From positions 1 through 31,802 of the forward strand of contig JAMPIC010000022.1 in assembly GCA_023663025.1 (NCBI GenBank): a stretch of DNA of 31,802 nucleotides. Reading direction: 5' to 3'. The position numbers and the translations under genes are program-made. Numbering within the stretch: position 1 is the first letter of the stretch; every line of letters starts with the position of its first letter. Origin of the DNA: Prevotella sp. GTDB lineage: Bacteria; Bacillota; Clostridia; Oscillospirales; Ruminococcaceae. Under the pieces are notes generated by a model. It saw only the letters and a list, made by a program, of their open reading frames with translations, had not been told where the DNA came from and searched no databases. Below are positions 7,723 to 15,609 of the stretch, piece by piece.

Positions 7723-9074
7723 TGCGTATGAAAATGTATTTCAGTAAAAAGTCTGTCCGCGCGGCTGCGGAAAAAATAATCAATACGGCACTGATATTTT
7801 GCTGCGCTGCGGCAATGACGTTTACCGCTTCGGCGGTTTCGGGCAACGAGATAAAGCTTGAAGCAAACGGCAGCGAGGCTGCTTTGGAGCTGTACTTTCC
7901 GCAGGCTGCCGCCGAGGAAACAGCTTCCATGCAGCTGTCGGTCAGCGTTAACGCAGGTTCGGACGCTGTGAATGTCGAGTTTATTCCCGACGGCGGACTT
8001 TCCTCAAAAATAGTCGAAAGCAGATACCAAAGCAATACCGGAACTCTCAACATCTATCTTGCGGGAACGGAAGCGCTGTTTCCCGCGGACGGATACCTTA
8101 CCGTCGGCAAGGTGAAAATAACCTCCGCCAACGGTTCGGGAGCCGCAACGCTTGATATTGTAAAGGATTCCGTAAAATTTGTAAGAGGCGGCGAGCTTGT
8201 CTCTCCCGACGGAACGATTGATTATCCCGTTCCGGTGAGCATATCCTCGTCGGGGCAGTCCGTTTCGGGCGGTACGGGAGGAGCTGTTACAGAACGTCCC
8301 GATTATCCGAGCTACCCCGTCTATCCGGTATATCCGAATTATCCGGCGGTAAACGGCGTTCCCGAGACCTTGCCGTCCGTTACGGATAACGGCGCTTTTC
8401 CCGCCGAAGCTGACGGAGAACGCCGGGACGATGCAGCCGGCGGCGAGGATATCCTGCCCGATACGCAGGAAATCGCCGAAGAGAACGGCGATCCCCCCGA
8501 TACTTCCGATCTTCAGGACGCGCTTTCAAGAGCGGACGGTTACAGAAAGAGCGACTACAGCGAAAGCAGCTATGACGATCTTGCCGAAGCCGCGGAGAAC
8601 GCAAAGGAAGTGCTTTCCGATCCCGCCGCTTCGCAGGACGAAGTAGACGAAGCTTTGCTCGACATTGAAAACGCGATAGGAATGCTGACGTTAGGGGACG
8701 ATATCCCCTCGGGAGCGGAAGGTTACGGAGAAAACCACGGCGCGGGCGCGGGTACGGACGGCGGAAACGGTGAATATCCGACTGCGGATTACGGCGAAAA
8801 CGGAATGCCGATACCCGACGTATCCGAGCGCGGTGACGGTTCGTCAGACGTTTTAAATGCGGATTTGGGCGAAACCGCCGAAACGGACGCAGCTTACGCG
8901 GACGCGTCCGCAAACGGGGATATGCCGTCGGAAAACAGCGGCGTCTCTGACAGCAAAAACAGTCCCGCGGTTTTGTTGGCAATAATTGCTGCGGCTGTTA
9001 TTGCTGCTGCGGCAGCGGTCGTTATAATAAAATTGAAAAAGAAACCAGCGGACGGAAATCAAAATAAAGACTGA
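7722..9074 (+). CDS. Membrane-anchored protein with cohesin-like domain and FIVAR-like module
   Basis: The stop and start overlap as TAATG, and GGAGG lies at 7713-7717. An in-frame ATG at 7728 has better spacing and may be the true start. Residues about 15-40 form a signal peptide ending near FTASAVSG. Residues about 42-180 form a beta-rich domain with the look of a cohesin (LQLSV-type strands, then FPADGYLTVGKVKI). A Tyr/Pro linker (YPSYPVYPVYPNYP) follows. Residues about 263-323 form a helical FIVAR-like repeat (LQDALSRADGYRKSDYSESS and DEVDEALLDIENAI). A low-complexity Gly/Asp-rich linker leads to one membrane helix at about 415-437 and a short basic tail. The protein would face outward on the cell membrane. 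Given the dockerin in the upstream gene, a role as its anchor is inferred. The cohesin call rests on pattern only. Confidence 0.65.
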   Translation: MRMKMYFSKKSVRAAAEKIINTALIFCCAAAMTFTASAVSGNEIKLEANGSEAALELYFPQAAAEETASMQLSVSVNAGSDAVNVEFIPDGGLSSKIVESRYQSNTGTLNIYLAGTEALFPADGYLTVGKVKITSANGSGAATLDIVKDSVKFVRGGELVSPDGTIDYPVPVSISSSGQSVSGGTGGAVTERPDYPSYPVYPVYPNYPAVNGVPETLPSVTDNGAFPAEADGERRDDAAGGEDILPDTQEIAEENGDPPDTSDLQDALSRADGYRKSDYSESSYDDLAEAAENAKEVLSDPAASQDEVDEALLDIENAIGMLTLGDDIPSGAEGYGENHGAGAGTDGGNGEYPTADYGENGMPIPDVSERGDGSSDVLNADLGETAETDAAYADASANGDMPSENSGVSDSKNSPAVLLAIIAAAVIAAAAAVVIIKLKKKPADGNQNKD

Positions 9075-9420
9075 CACGCCTTAAAAAAGCAGAGCCGGAA
9101 AAATCGGCTCTGCTTTTTATTTGCGCCGGGAAAAGCGGCAAGGCGGCTGCGGCGTCGGGCACAGCGTTTTTTACGGTCACTCCTGCAGAAAGAACCGTCA
9201 TCCTGTGCCATGCCGTACACACTGCTCCGAAAAAAAAATTTCCCGTCGCGGCAGACGTCTCTGAAGCCCTCCGAGGCTGCTCCGATAAAATCATACCTCG
9301 TTTTACTCACAGCAAAATCGGGCGCCATATGCATTTTTCCGTCGCTGCACATAACGACGGTTTTGTTCTGTCCCTTTGTGCGGATAACGTCCGTTACCGA
9401 ATTGTCCTTATATCAGTTGC
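9059..9420 (-). pseudogene. Possible decayed gene remnant, unidentified
   Basis: One minus-strand frame, open from about 9420, reads SVTDVIRTKGQNKTVVMCSD and continues with HMAPDFAVSKTRYDFIGAAS. After a run of nine A (about 9232-9240 on the plus strand) the coding-like signal moves to another frame, reading TVLSAGVTVKNAVPDAAAAL. This looks like a gene broken by a frameshift in the homopolymer. No start, ribosome binding site or family is recognised, and the fragment runs into the terminator at 9084-9118. It may be chance. Confidence 0.25.
9084..9118 (+). terminator. Intrinsic terminator after the cohesin-like gene
   Basis: AAAAAGCAGAGCCG (9084-9097) pairs perfectly with CGGCTCTGCTTTTT (9105-9118) around a seven-base loop and ends in a T run. 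It begins ten bases after the stop codon. The A and T tracts make it usable in both directions. Confidence 0.9.
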
Positions 9421-9448
9421 TGTGCCGGGAAAAATGTTCAAAAAGGTA

Positions 9449-9477
9449 TTGACAAAAATTAAAACATCGGATATAAT
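9449..9477 (+). promoter_or_regulatory. Consensus promoter of the cobalamin operon
   Basis: TTGACA at 9449-9454 and TATAAT at 9472-9477 are separated by exactly 17 bases, a perfect vegetative sigma factor promoter. Transcription should start near 9484, about 280 nt before the first gene. Confidence 0.9.
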
Positions 9478-9483
9478 AACTAT

Positions 9484-9764
9484 AGAAAAAGGATGTTATT
9501 GGGAAACAAGAGTTTTCGGTAAGTCCGACGAAACTTAACAGCCTCGGCGGATCTATGAAGTCGATGATGTGAAGAAATAGTGTGCCGGCATTGCCCTGTT
9601 TTATTGGGTTTTGGAGAATGATTGTACAATGTTTACCTTGAGTTGGCCTGGGCTTTGGCTGAAAGAAAATGTAATGTGAGAAGCCTTGCGTGCAGCAGGG
9701 CTTCTTTCATTAATTAAGTATTGTCTTAAACATTCTTTTTATTTTTTGAAAGGTGCATAAAACA
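9484..9764 (+). promoter_or_regulatory. Long leader of the cobalamin operon, candidate riboswitch region
   Basis: About 280 nt separate the predicted transcript start from cbiD, and the leader ends in a terminator-like hairpin. This is the layout of a riboswitch-controlled attenuator, and cobalamin operons are usually under cobalamin riboswitch control. Local pairing is visible: GGAAAC with GTTTTC near 9499-9516, and TAAGT with ACTTA near 9519-9536. GGGAA followed by GGTAAGTCC vaguely recalls the cobalamin aptamer core, but I could not find a convincing B12 box. The class is therefore open. Confidence 0.4.
9680..9707 (+). terminator. Terminator-like hairpin inside the cobalamin leader
   Basis: GAAGCCTTGC (9680-9689) pairs with GCAGGGCTTC (9695-9704) through ten pairs including one G-U, with a five-base loop, followed by TTTCATTAATT. 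Its place between promoter and first gene suggests an attenuator, not the end of an operon. Confidence 0.6.
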
Positions 9765-10904
9765 ATGCTTGAGGAATATATTTACCGCGGCGCCAAAAAG
9801 CTGCGCTGCGGATATACAACGGGTTCCTGTGCTGCTGCGGCTGCAAAGGCTTCGGCGGAAATGCTGCTTACCTGTGAGAAACAAGATTTTTCCGAAATAG
9901 TCACACCGAAAGGAATTGCTTTGAAACTTGAAATTCTTAACGCGGAAATATCCGGAAATTCTGCCGTTTGCGCGGTAAAAAAAGACGGCGGCGACGATCC
10001 CGACGTTACGGACGGTATGCTTATTTTTGCTGAAGCAAATTTTATTCCGTCGGGTATTGAAATAGCAGGCGGAACGGGAATTGGCAGGGTTACCAAGGCG
10101 GGGCTCGATCAGCCTGTCGGAGAGTATGCGATAAATTCCGTACCTCGAAAAATGATAATTTCGGCGATTGAAGAAATTTCTGAAAAATACGATTATCACG
10201 GCGGTTTTAAATTAATTATTTCCGCACCCGACGGTGCGGAAATCGCAAAGAAAACCTACAATCCGCGAATGGGTATAGAGGGTGGAATTTCCATAATCGG
10301 AACAACGGGGATCGTCGAACCGATGAGTAATTCCGCGCTGATAGAAACTATCCGTGTTGAGGCAAAAATGCGCAAAACCGAGGGCTGCAAAAGCCTTCTT
10401 CTGACCATTGGAAATTACAGCAGAAATTTTATTCAAAATTCAATGCCGTTCGATCTTGAAAAGAGTGTTAAGTGCAGCAATTTTATCGGTGAAGCAATTG
10501 ATATTGCCATGGAATTCGGCTTTGAAAATATACTGATAATAGGACATATCGGTAAGCTTGTCAAGCTCGGCGCGGGAATTATGAACACACATTCGGCACA
10601 GGCGGACGGACGCATGGACGTGCTCGTGACATGCGGTGTTCTTGCGGGAGCGGATATAAATTGCCTGAAAAAAATTCCCGAATGCGTTACCGTCGACGCG
10701 GCTTTGGATATTCTTGAGAAAAATGATATTTTGCGGAATGTGCTTGACGTCCTTGCAAAACGCACGGATTTTTATTTAAACGCAAAGGTTAAAAATCTGC
10801 TGAAAATCGGTGTGGTTATGTTTTCGGAGAAACAAAAAATTACCGTAAAAACAATGTCTGCGGATATGCTGATAAATATAATTTCGGAGGAATACAATGG
10901 TTGA
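9765..10904 (+). CDS. cbiD: Cobalt-precorrin-5B C1-methyltransferase
   Basis: CbiD adds the C1 methyl group from S-adenosylmethionine in the anaerobic (early cobalt) branch of cobalamin synthesis. The N-terminus carries the family hallmark LRCGYTTGSCAAAAAKA. GGDDPDVTDG, GGTGIGRVTKAGL and the NPRMGIEGGISIIGTTGIVEP stretch (split over 10258-10325) are also typical. The 379-residue length fits. The reading frame opens with a GTG at 9753, but that codon overlaps the GAAAGG ribosome binding site (9748-9753), so ATG 9765 is chosen. It is the first gene of the operon and its last eight bases overlap cbiF. Its presence, with cbiG, marks the pathway as anaerobic. Confidence 0.95.
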   Translation: MLEEYIYRGAKKLRCGYTTGSCAAAAAKASAEMLLTCEKQDFSEIVTPKGIALKLEILNAEISGNSAVCAVKKDGGDDPDVTDGMLIFAEANFIPSGIEIAGGTGIGRVTKAGLDQPVGEYAINSVPRKMIISAIEEISEKYDYHGGFKLIISAPDGAEIAKKTYNPRMGIEGGISIIGTTGIVEPMSNSALIETIRVEAKMRKTEGCKSLLLTIGNYSRNFIQNSMPFDLEKSVKCSNFIGEAIDIAMEFGFENILIIGHIGKLVKLGAGIMNTHSAQADGRMDVLVTCGVLAGADINCLKKIPECVTVDAALDILEKNDILRNVLDVLAKRTDFYLNAKVKNLLKIGVVMFSEKQKITVKTMSADMLINIISEEYNG

Positions 10905-11652
10905 TTTTGTGGGAGCGGGCTGCGGGGCAGCCGACCTTATAACGCTCCGCGGGAAAAAAATTATTGAAAACGCTGACGTGATAATTTACGCGGGTTCTCT
11001 TGTAAATCCCGAAATTTTAGAGTATGCGAAATCCGGCTGCGAATTTTTTAACAGCGCGTGTATGACTCTTGACGAGGTTATTGACGTAATTGAAAAATCC
11101 GAAAAAGAAAATAAAAATACCGTGCGCCTGCACACAGGCGACCCGTCGTTATACGGCGCAGTTCGGGAACAGTTCGACAAGCTTGACAAGCTGAAAATCC
11201 CATATAAAATTTGCCCGGGAGTAAGCTCGTTCTGCGGGGCGGCAGCGGCATTGAAAGCTGAGTACACGCTCCCCGATGTCAGCCAGACAGTCATCATCAC
11301 GCGTATGGCAGGACGAACTTCCGTACCCGAAAGAGAGAGCATTGAACGGCTTGCGGCGCACGGCTCGACAATGGTAATTTTTCTGAGCGCGAATATGCTT
11401 TCGGAGCTCTCCGAAAAATTGATAAACGGCGGATATTCTCCGAAAACTTCTGCGGCGATCGTTTATAAAGCAAGCTGGAAGGACGAAAAAATTTGCCGCT
11501 GTCAGATAGAAAATCTTTCTGAAACAGCCGAAAAAAACGGAATATCAAAAACCGCTTTAATAACTGTCGGAAATTTTCTCGGAGATAATTATTCGCTGTC
11601 AAAACTATACGATGAAAATTTTGAGACCGGTTTCAGAAAGGCAAAAAAATGA
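10897..11652 (+). CDS. cbiF: Cobalt-precorrin-4 C11-methyltransferase
   Basis: This is a tetrapyrrole methylase of the CobM/CbiF group, which methylates C11 with S-adenosylmethionine. VDFVGAGCGAADLITLRGKK is the N-terminal glycine-rich loop, YAGSLVNPE and RLHTGDPSLYGA are the CbiF-specific stretches, and PGVSSFCGAAAAL with TLPDVSQTVIITR completes the fold. The length of 251 residues is normal. The start overlaps cbiD by eight bases with AGGAGG-like GGAGGA just upstream (10885-10890), so translation is likely coupled. Confidence 0.95.
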   Translation: MVDFVGAGCGAADLITLRGKKIIENADVIIYAGSLVNPEILEYAKSGCEFFNSACMTLDEVIDVIEKSEKENKNTVRLHTGDPSLYGAVREQFDKLDKLKIPYKICPGVSSFCGAAAALKAEYTLPDVSQTVIITRMAGRTSVPERESIERLAAHGSTMVIFLSANMLSELSEKLINGGYSPKTSAAIVYKASWKDEKICRCQIENLSETAEKNGISKTALITVGNFLGDNYSLSKLYDENFETGFRKAKK

Positions 11653-12686
11653 AAATCGCAATAATTTCCGTGTCGGAAAAAGGACGGGTTCTTACAAAAA
11701 AAATAAAGGATTTTTTTGAAGAAAATCATATTGTAAAAAGGTATTGCTTTTATAAATATTCCGATGAATTTTCCGAAAGCTTTTCGGATATTTATACATT
11801 AATAAAAAAAATATTTTATGAAAATGACGCTTTAATTTTTGTTTGCTCATGCGGAATTGCTGTACGGTCAATTGCCTCATTGATAAAATCAAAAATTTCC
11901 GATCCTGCGGTAATAGCAGTTGACGACTGCGGGAAATTTGCAGTACCGATATTATCCGGACATATCGGCGGAGCAAACCGAATTGCGGAAATCATTGCAA
12001 AAAATATCGGAGCTGCTGCCGTTATCACTACAGCTACCGACGCGGACGGAAAATTTTCCCCGGATTTATTCGCGGCGGCAAATAATTTACTTATTTCGGA
12101 TTTTAATACCGCAAAGAAAATCGCGGCAGTTGTTCTCAGTAACGAAAAAATAGGAATTAAAAGTGATTTTCCGTATGAAAATTTGCCGTTTGAAATTTGT
12201 GAAAATAACAATTGCGGAGCAGGAATTTGCATATCCGAAAATATATCGGAAAAGCCTTTTGATTTAACATTAAATCTTATCCCTAAAAACGTTGTTTTGG
12301 GGATCGGCTGCAAGAAAAATACCGCTTGCGATGTTATAGAAAAGCAAGTAAAAAAAGCTTTTCTAAATGCAAAAATCAGTATTGAAAGAATTTGTGCAGC
12401 GGCAACAATTGAAATAAAAGCCGAGGAAAAAGGGCTGATTGAATTTTGTGAAAACATTGGTATCTCACTGCAAATGTTTACTGCTGTGGAACTTATGAAT
12501 GTTAACGGAAAGTTTGAATCTTCCGAATTTGTTATGAGCAAAACAGGGGCAGATAATGTATGCGAACGAAGCGCGGTTCTGTGCAGCGGCGGAAACATTG
12601 TAATTCCAAAATTTTCAGAAAACGGCGTAACGGTTGCTGCGGCGGAAATTCCGATAAAACTTGATTTTAAAAGGAAGATTTTTTAA
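11649..12686 (+). CDS. cbiG: Cobalt-precorrin-5A hydrolase
   Basis: CbiG opens the delta-lactone of cobalt-precorrin-5A and releases the two-carbon unit during anaerobic ring contraction. The N-terminal part shows FVCSCGIAVRSIASL and DDCGKFAVPILSGHIGGANR, the latter being the strongest CbiG signature. The C-terminal domain begins at VVLGIGCKKNTACDVIE and ends with the conserved NVCERSAVL region. The 345 residues match a complete single-copy enzyme not fused to a methylase. It overlaps cbiF by ATGA and cbiH by one base. Lysine and isoleucine codons are AT-rich compared with uvrA/uvrB in the same window. Confidence 0.93.
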   Translation: MKIAIISVSEKGRVLTKKIKDFFEENHIVKRYCFYKYSDEFSESFSDIYTLIKKIFYENDALIFVCSCGIAVRSIASLIKSKISDPAVIAVDDCGKFAVPILSGHIGGANRIAEIIAKNIGAAAVITTATDADGKFSPDLFAAANNLLISDFNTAKKIAAVVLSNEKIGIKSDFPYENLPFEICENNNCGAGICISENISEKPFDLTLNLIPKNVVLGIGCKKNTACDVIEKQVKKAFLNAKISIERICAAATIEIKAEEKGLIEFCENIGISLQMFTAVELMNVNGKFESSEFVMSKTGADNVCERSAVLCSGGNIVIPKFSENGVTVAAAEIPIKLDFKRKIF

Positions 12687-13417
12687 TGTTGTATGTTGTT
12701 GGTTTTGGCTGCGGAAAGCGCGATGGTATGACGATCGAGGCGGAAAACGCAATAAAAAAAAGTAATTTAATTGTTGGATATAAGTTTTACACGGATATAA
12801 TGAAAAAATATTTTCCCGAAAAGGAATATTATTTTACAGGTATGCGTCAGGAAAAAGAGCGTGTTCAATATGCTGTTGAACGTGCTGAAAACGGCATAAC
12901 CGTCTCTTTGATATGCAGCGGCGACAGCGAGGTTTACGGTATGGCGGCGCTTGCTTATGAGCTTTCCGAAAAATATCCGCATGCAGAAATTGTTACCGTT
13001 GCGGGAGTTACTGCCGCGCTTAGCGGAGGGGCAATTCTCGGTGCGCCGCTTACTGCCGATTTTGCTGTGATAAGCCTTTCCGATTTACTTACTCCGGCAG
13101 AAAAAATAGCTGCAAAAATAAGATCGGCAGCGCAGGCTGATTTTACAATAGTTTTATATAATCCGTCGTCAAAGACACGCTGCGACTATTTGCAAAAAGC
13201 CTGTGAAATAATGCTCGAATATAAGTCTCCGGAAACAATTTGCGGCATCGCCAAAAATATTGGAAGAGACGGCGAAACATACGAAATAATAACGCTTGCG
13301 GATCTCAAAAATACACAAGCGGATATGTTCACAACAATATTTGTTGGTTGTTCCGAAACAAAAATTATAAATGGGAAAATGGTAACGTCAAGGGGGTATA
13401 AAATACTACAATGTTAG
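12686..13417 (+). CDS. cbiH: Cobalt-precorrin-3B C17-methyltransferase
   Basis: CbiH methylates C17 and drives the ring contraction that precedes CbiG. The 243-residue protein is a tetrapyrrole methylase: VVGFGCGKRDGMTIEAENAI at the N-terminus, ICSGDSEVYGMAALAYE for the second conserved loop, VAGVTAALSGGAILGAPL, and FTIVLYNPSSKTR, which is characteristic of CobJ/CbiH. The first loop has GCGKRDG in place of the usual GPGDPD-type sequence. The start overlaps the cbiG stop as TAATG. A 250 bp gap follows, the only break in the gene cluster. Confidence 0.92.
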   Translation: MLYVVGFGCGKRDGMTIEAENAIKKSNLIVGYKFYTDIMKKYFPEKEYYFTGMRQEKERVQYAVERAENGITVSLICSGDSEVYGMAALAYELSEKYPHAEIVTVAGVTAALSGGAILGAPLTADFAVISLSDLLTPAEKIAAKIRSAAQADFTIVLYNPSSKTRCDYLQKACEIMLEYKSPETICGIAKNIGRDGETYEIITLADLKNTQADMFTTIFVGCSETKIINGKMVTSRGYKILQC

Positions 13418-13666
13418 AATAGCCCCTTTATTACGAACATCAATCAAAATATTTAATTCAAAAATCTTGTACGGATTAAATGATTGATGAAACATCATAT
13501 TTGTATTTATAAGACGTAATATTTTACATTTTTAATGTGCAATTATACACATAACATTTTTTAGAAGGGAGAACGTTCCATACACGCAAAAGTGTATTTA
13601 TGCATTATGACACTGTGTTTGCAAGCATTTTAATATATAATGGAATTAGGGAACTGTATATAAATA
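13418..13666 (+). promoter_or_regulatory. Gap in the cobalamin cluster with a possible internal promoter
   Basis: No gene fits in these 249 bases. ATTTAAT and ATTAAAT form an inverted repeat at about 13451-13481, and ACAC and GTGT around GCAAAA form a small hairpin near 13580. TATAAT at 13636-13641 is a good -10 box but no strong -35 box lies 17 bases upstream. A second promoter for cbiJ onward is possible. Confidence 0.35.
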
Positions 13667-14422
13667 ATGTGTAAAATTCTTATTTTCGGCGGAACTTACG
13701 AAGGCAGGCAGCTTGCGGAATTTTGCTCGAGAAATCAAATAAATATTTGTATTTCGGTTACTACAAATTACGGAGCGGAACTTCTTCCGCAAAATAAAAA
13801 TGTAAAAAAACTTATCGGAGAACTTGATTTTTTTCAAATAAAAAATCTTATTGCGAAAAATAATATCGATTTGATTATTGACGCAACACATCCATATGCC
13901 GAACTTGCAACGAAGAATATTAAATCTGCCTGTAAGGAATTCAACAAAAAATATTATAGGCTTGCCAGGGAAGCAAATTCCATGATTTCGGGAGAAATCA
14001 TGGAAAATATTTACGATGTAATCGACCGTCTTAATTGTTCTGAAAAGCGAATTTTGAGTACATTGGGCAGCAAAGAGCTGCGACAGATAATTAAAATAAA
14101 TAATTACCAAAATCGCGTTTGGATAAGGGTTCTTCCTACCGATGGAATTGTGAAATACTGCGAAAATCTTGGGTTTTCCAAGGATAAAATAATCCTTGGA
14201 AAAGGTCCTTTTTCTACATTGGAAAATATTGAGCATATCAAAAAATGTAATGCGGAAATTCTTGTTACAAAAGAAAGCGGAGAAACAGGGGGATATCCGC
14301 AAAAGGCGGAGGCGGCAAGAAATTGCGGGATTGAATTGATCACACTAAAAAGACCTCATGAAAAAGGGTACACGATTGAAGAAATTAAAAAAATTATTTA
14401 TAAAAAAGGAGTGTTAAAATGA
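13667..14422 (+). CDS. cbiJ: Cobalt-precorrin-6A reductase
   Basis: CbiJ (CobK family) reduces the corrin macrocycle of precorrin-6A with NAD(P)H. The N-terminal ILIFGGTYEGRQLAE is the dinucleotide-binding start, LIIDATHPYAELATKNI is the family hallmark, and STLGSKEL, RVLPTDGIVKYC and VTKESGETGGYPQKAEAA follow in the usual order. The 251-residue length is normal. The ATG at 13667 has only a weak ribosome binding site (TAGGGA, 16 bases upstream), unlike its neighbours. It begins the second block of the cluster and overlaps the next gene by ATGA. Confidence 0.93.
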   Translation: MCKILIFGGTYEGRQLAEFCSRNQINICISVTTNYGAELLPQNKNVKKLIGELDFFQIKNLIAKNNIDLIIDATHPYAELATKNIKSACKEFNKKYYRLAREANSMISGEIMENIYDVIDRLNCSEKRILSTLGSKELRQIIKINNYQNRVWIRVLPTDGIVKYCENLGFSKDKIILGKGPFSTLENIEHIKKCNAEILVTKESGETGGYPQKAEAARNCGIELITLKRPHEKGYTIEEIKKIIYKKGVLK

Positions 14423-15609
14423 AAATTTACATAATTGGGATCGGAATGGACGGTGATGAAACACTTACATTGAAAGCGTTAGAAATAATTAAATCAGCTG
14501 ATATTTTGATAGGTGCAAATCGAGCCGTAAAACCATTTAAAGCTTTAAATAAACCCATTTTTTTAAGTTGGAAAGCAGAAGAAATCTGTGATTTTATTGA
14601 TAAAAATAATTTTGAAATTGTAGCTATACTTATGTCGGGAGACTGCGGATTTTTCAGCGGTGCTGAAAAAATTGCAGCTGCATTAAATAAATATGAAAAG
14701 GAAATAATTTGTGGGATCTCCTCTCCGGTTTATTTTTGTTCAAAAATAAAAAAGCCTTGGAAAGATATGAAATTTATAAGTTTGCATGGCACAAAAGAAA
14801 ATATTGTCAGAAACATTTGCAGGAATAAATTTTGTTTCTTTTTATTGGGCGGAAGCGTTGTTCCTGCGGATATTTGTGAGAAAATGCGTAAATACGGATT
14901 GGGCGAAATAAAGGTTTATATCGGAGAAAATCTTTCGCTTGAAAACGAAAAAATTCACATTGGAAGAGCTATAGAATTTACTGAAATAAGCTGCGAAAAT
15001 TTATGCGTGATGATAACCGAAAATGAAAATTTCGAGCGTGGGACTTCATGCGGAATTTCCGATGAAAATTTTATTCGCGGAAACGTCCCGATGACAAGAT
15101 CCGAGGTGCGGAGCATTGTTATTTCCAAACTTAATATAGGTGCAAAAGAAGTGTGTTGGGATATTGGATGCGGCACGGGCTCCGTATCTGTGGAAATGGC
15201 TTTACAATGTTTTGACGGAACGGTTTTTGCGACGGACAAAAACCGTTCCGCCATTGATTTGACAGAAAAAAACAAGCTTAAATTTAGGTGTGATAATATT
15301 AATTTATTCTGCGGGAACGCTCCAGAATGTCTTGCGGAATTTCCCGCTCCCGACAAGGTTTTTATCGGCGGAGGAAGTGAAAAAATCGGAAAAATTATCA
15401 GCGCAGCATACAGGAAAAATAGCGGTGCTGATATTGTAATAACCGCTGTCTCGCTTGAAACATTAAAAACCTCTGTTGATGTTTTTTATAGCGCTGGAAT
15501 TACTCCCGAGATTGTTCAAATTTCAGTAACGAGAACGAATAAAATGGGTTCCCATACAATGTTCGCTGCTGAAAATCCGGTGTTTATCATAAAGGGGGCG
15601 AAACGTTGA
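14419..15609 (+). CDS. cbiET: Fused cobalt-precorrin-7 C5-methyltransferase and C15-methyltransferase (decarboxylating)
   Basis: This is a CobL-type fusion in which CbiE (residues 1 to about 200) methylates C5 and CbiT (about 215-396) methylates C15 and removes the acetate carboxyl of ring C. CbiE features are IYIIGIGMDGDETLTLKAL, ILIGANRAVKPF and ILMSGDCGFFSGAEKI. CbiT begins after NVPMTRSEVRSIVISKL, and VCWDIGCGTGSVSVEMA near residue 248 is its S-adenosylmethionine loop. FIGGGSEKIGKII and VSVTR-like VQISVTRTNKMGSHTM close the domain. The start has GGAG nearby (14407-14411), and the gene overlaps cbiJ and cbiA. Confidence 0.93.
   Translation: MKIYIIGIGMDGDETLTLKALEIIKSADILIGANRAVKPFKALNKPIFLSWKAEEICDFIDKNNFEIVAILMSGDCGFFSGAEKIAAALNKYEKEIICGISSPVYFCSKIKKPWKDMKFISLHGTKENIVRNICRNKFCFFLLGGSVVPADICEKMRKYGLGEIKVYIGENLSLENEKIHIGRAIEFTEISCENLCVMITENENFERGTSCGISDENFIRGNVPMTRSEVRSIVISKLNIGAKEVCWDIGCGTGSVSVEMALQCFDGTVFATDKNRSAIDLTEKNKLKFRCDNINLFCGNAPECLAEFPAPDKVFIGGGSEKIGKIISAAYRKNSGADIVITAVSLETLKTSVDVFYSAGITPEIVQISVTRTNKMGSHTMFAAENPVFIIKGAKR

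Noticed and set aside
8380..8982. Arg/Pro-rich minus-strand frame opposite the cohesin-like gene
   Set aside because: The extreme Arg/Phe/Pro composition is a shadow of Glu/Gly-rich sense codons.
9484..9680. Definite call of a cobalamin riboswitch
   Set aside because: Position and architecture fit, but the conserved B12 box and core could not be aligned convincingly by eye. It is kept as a candidate only.
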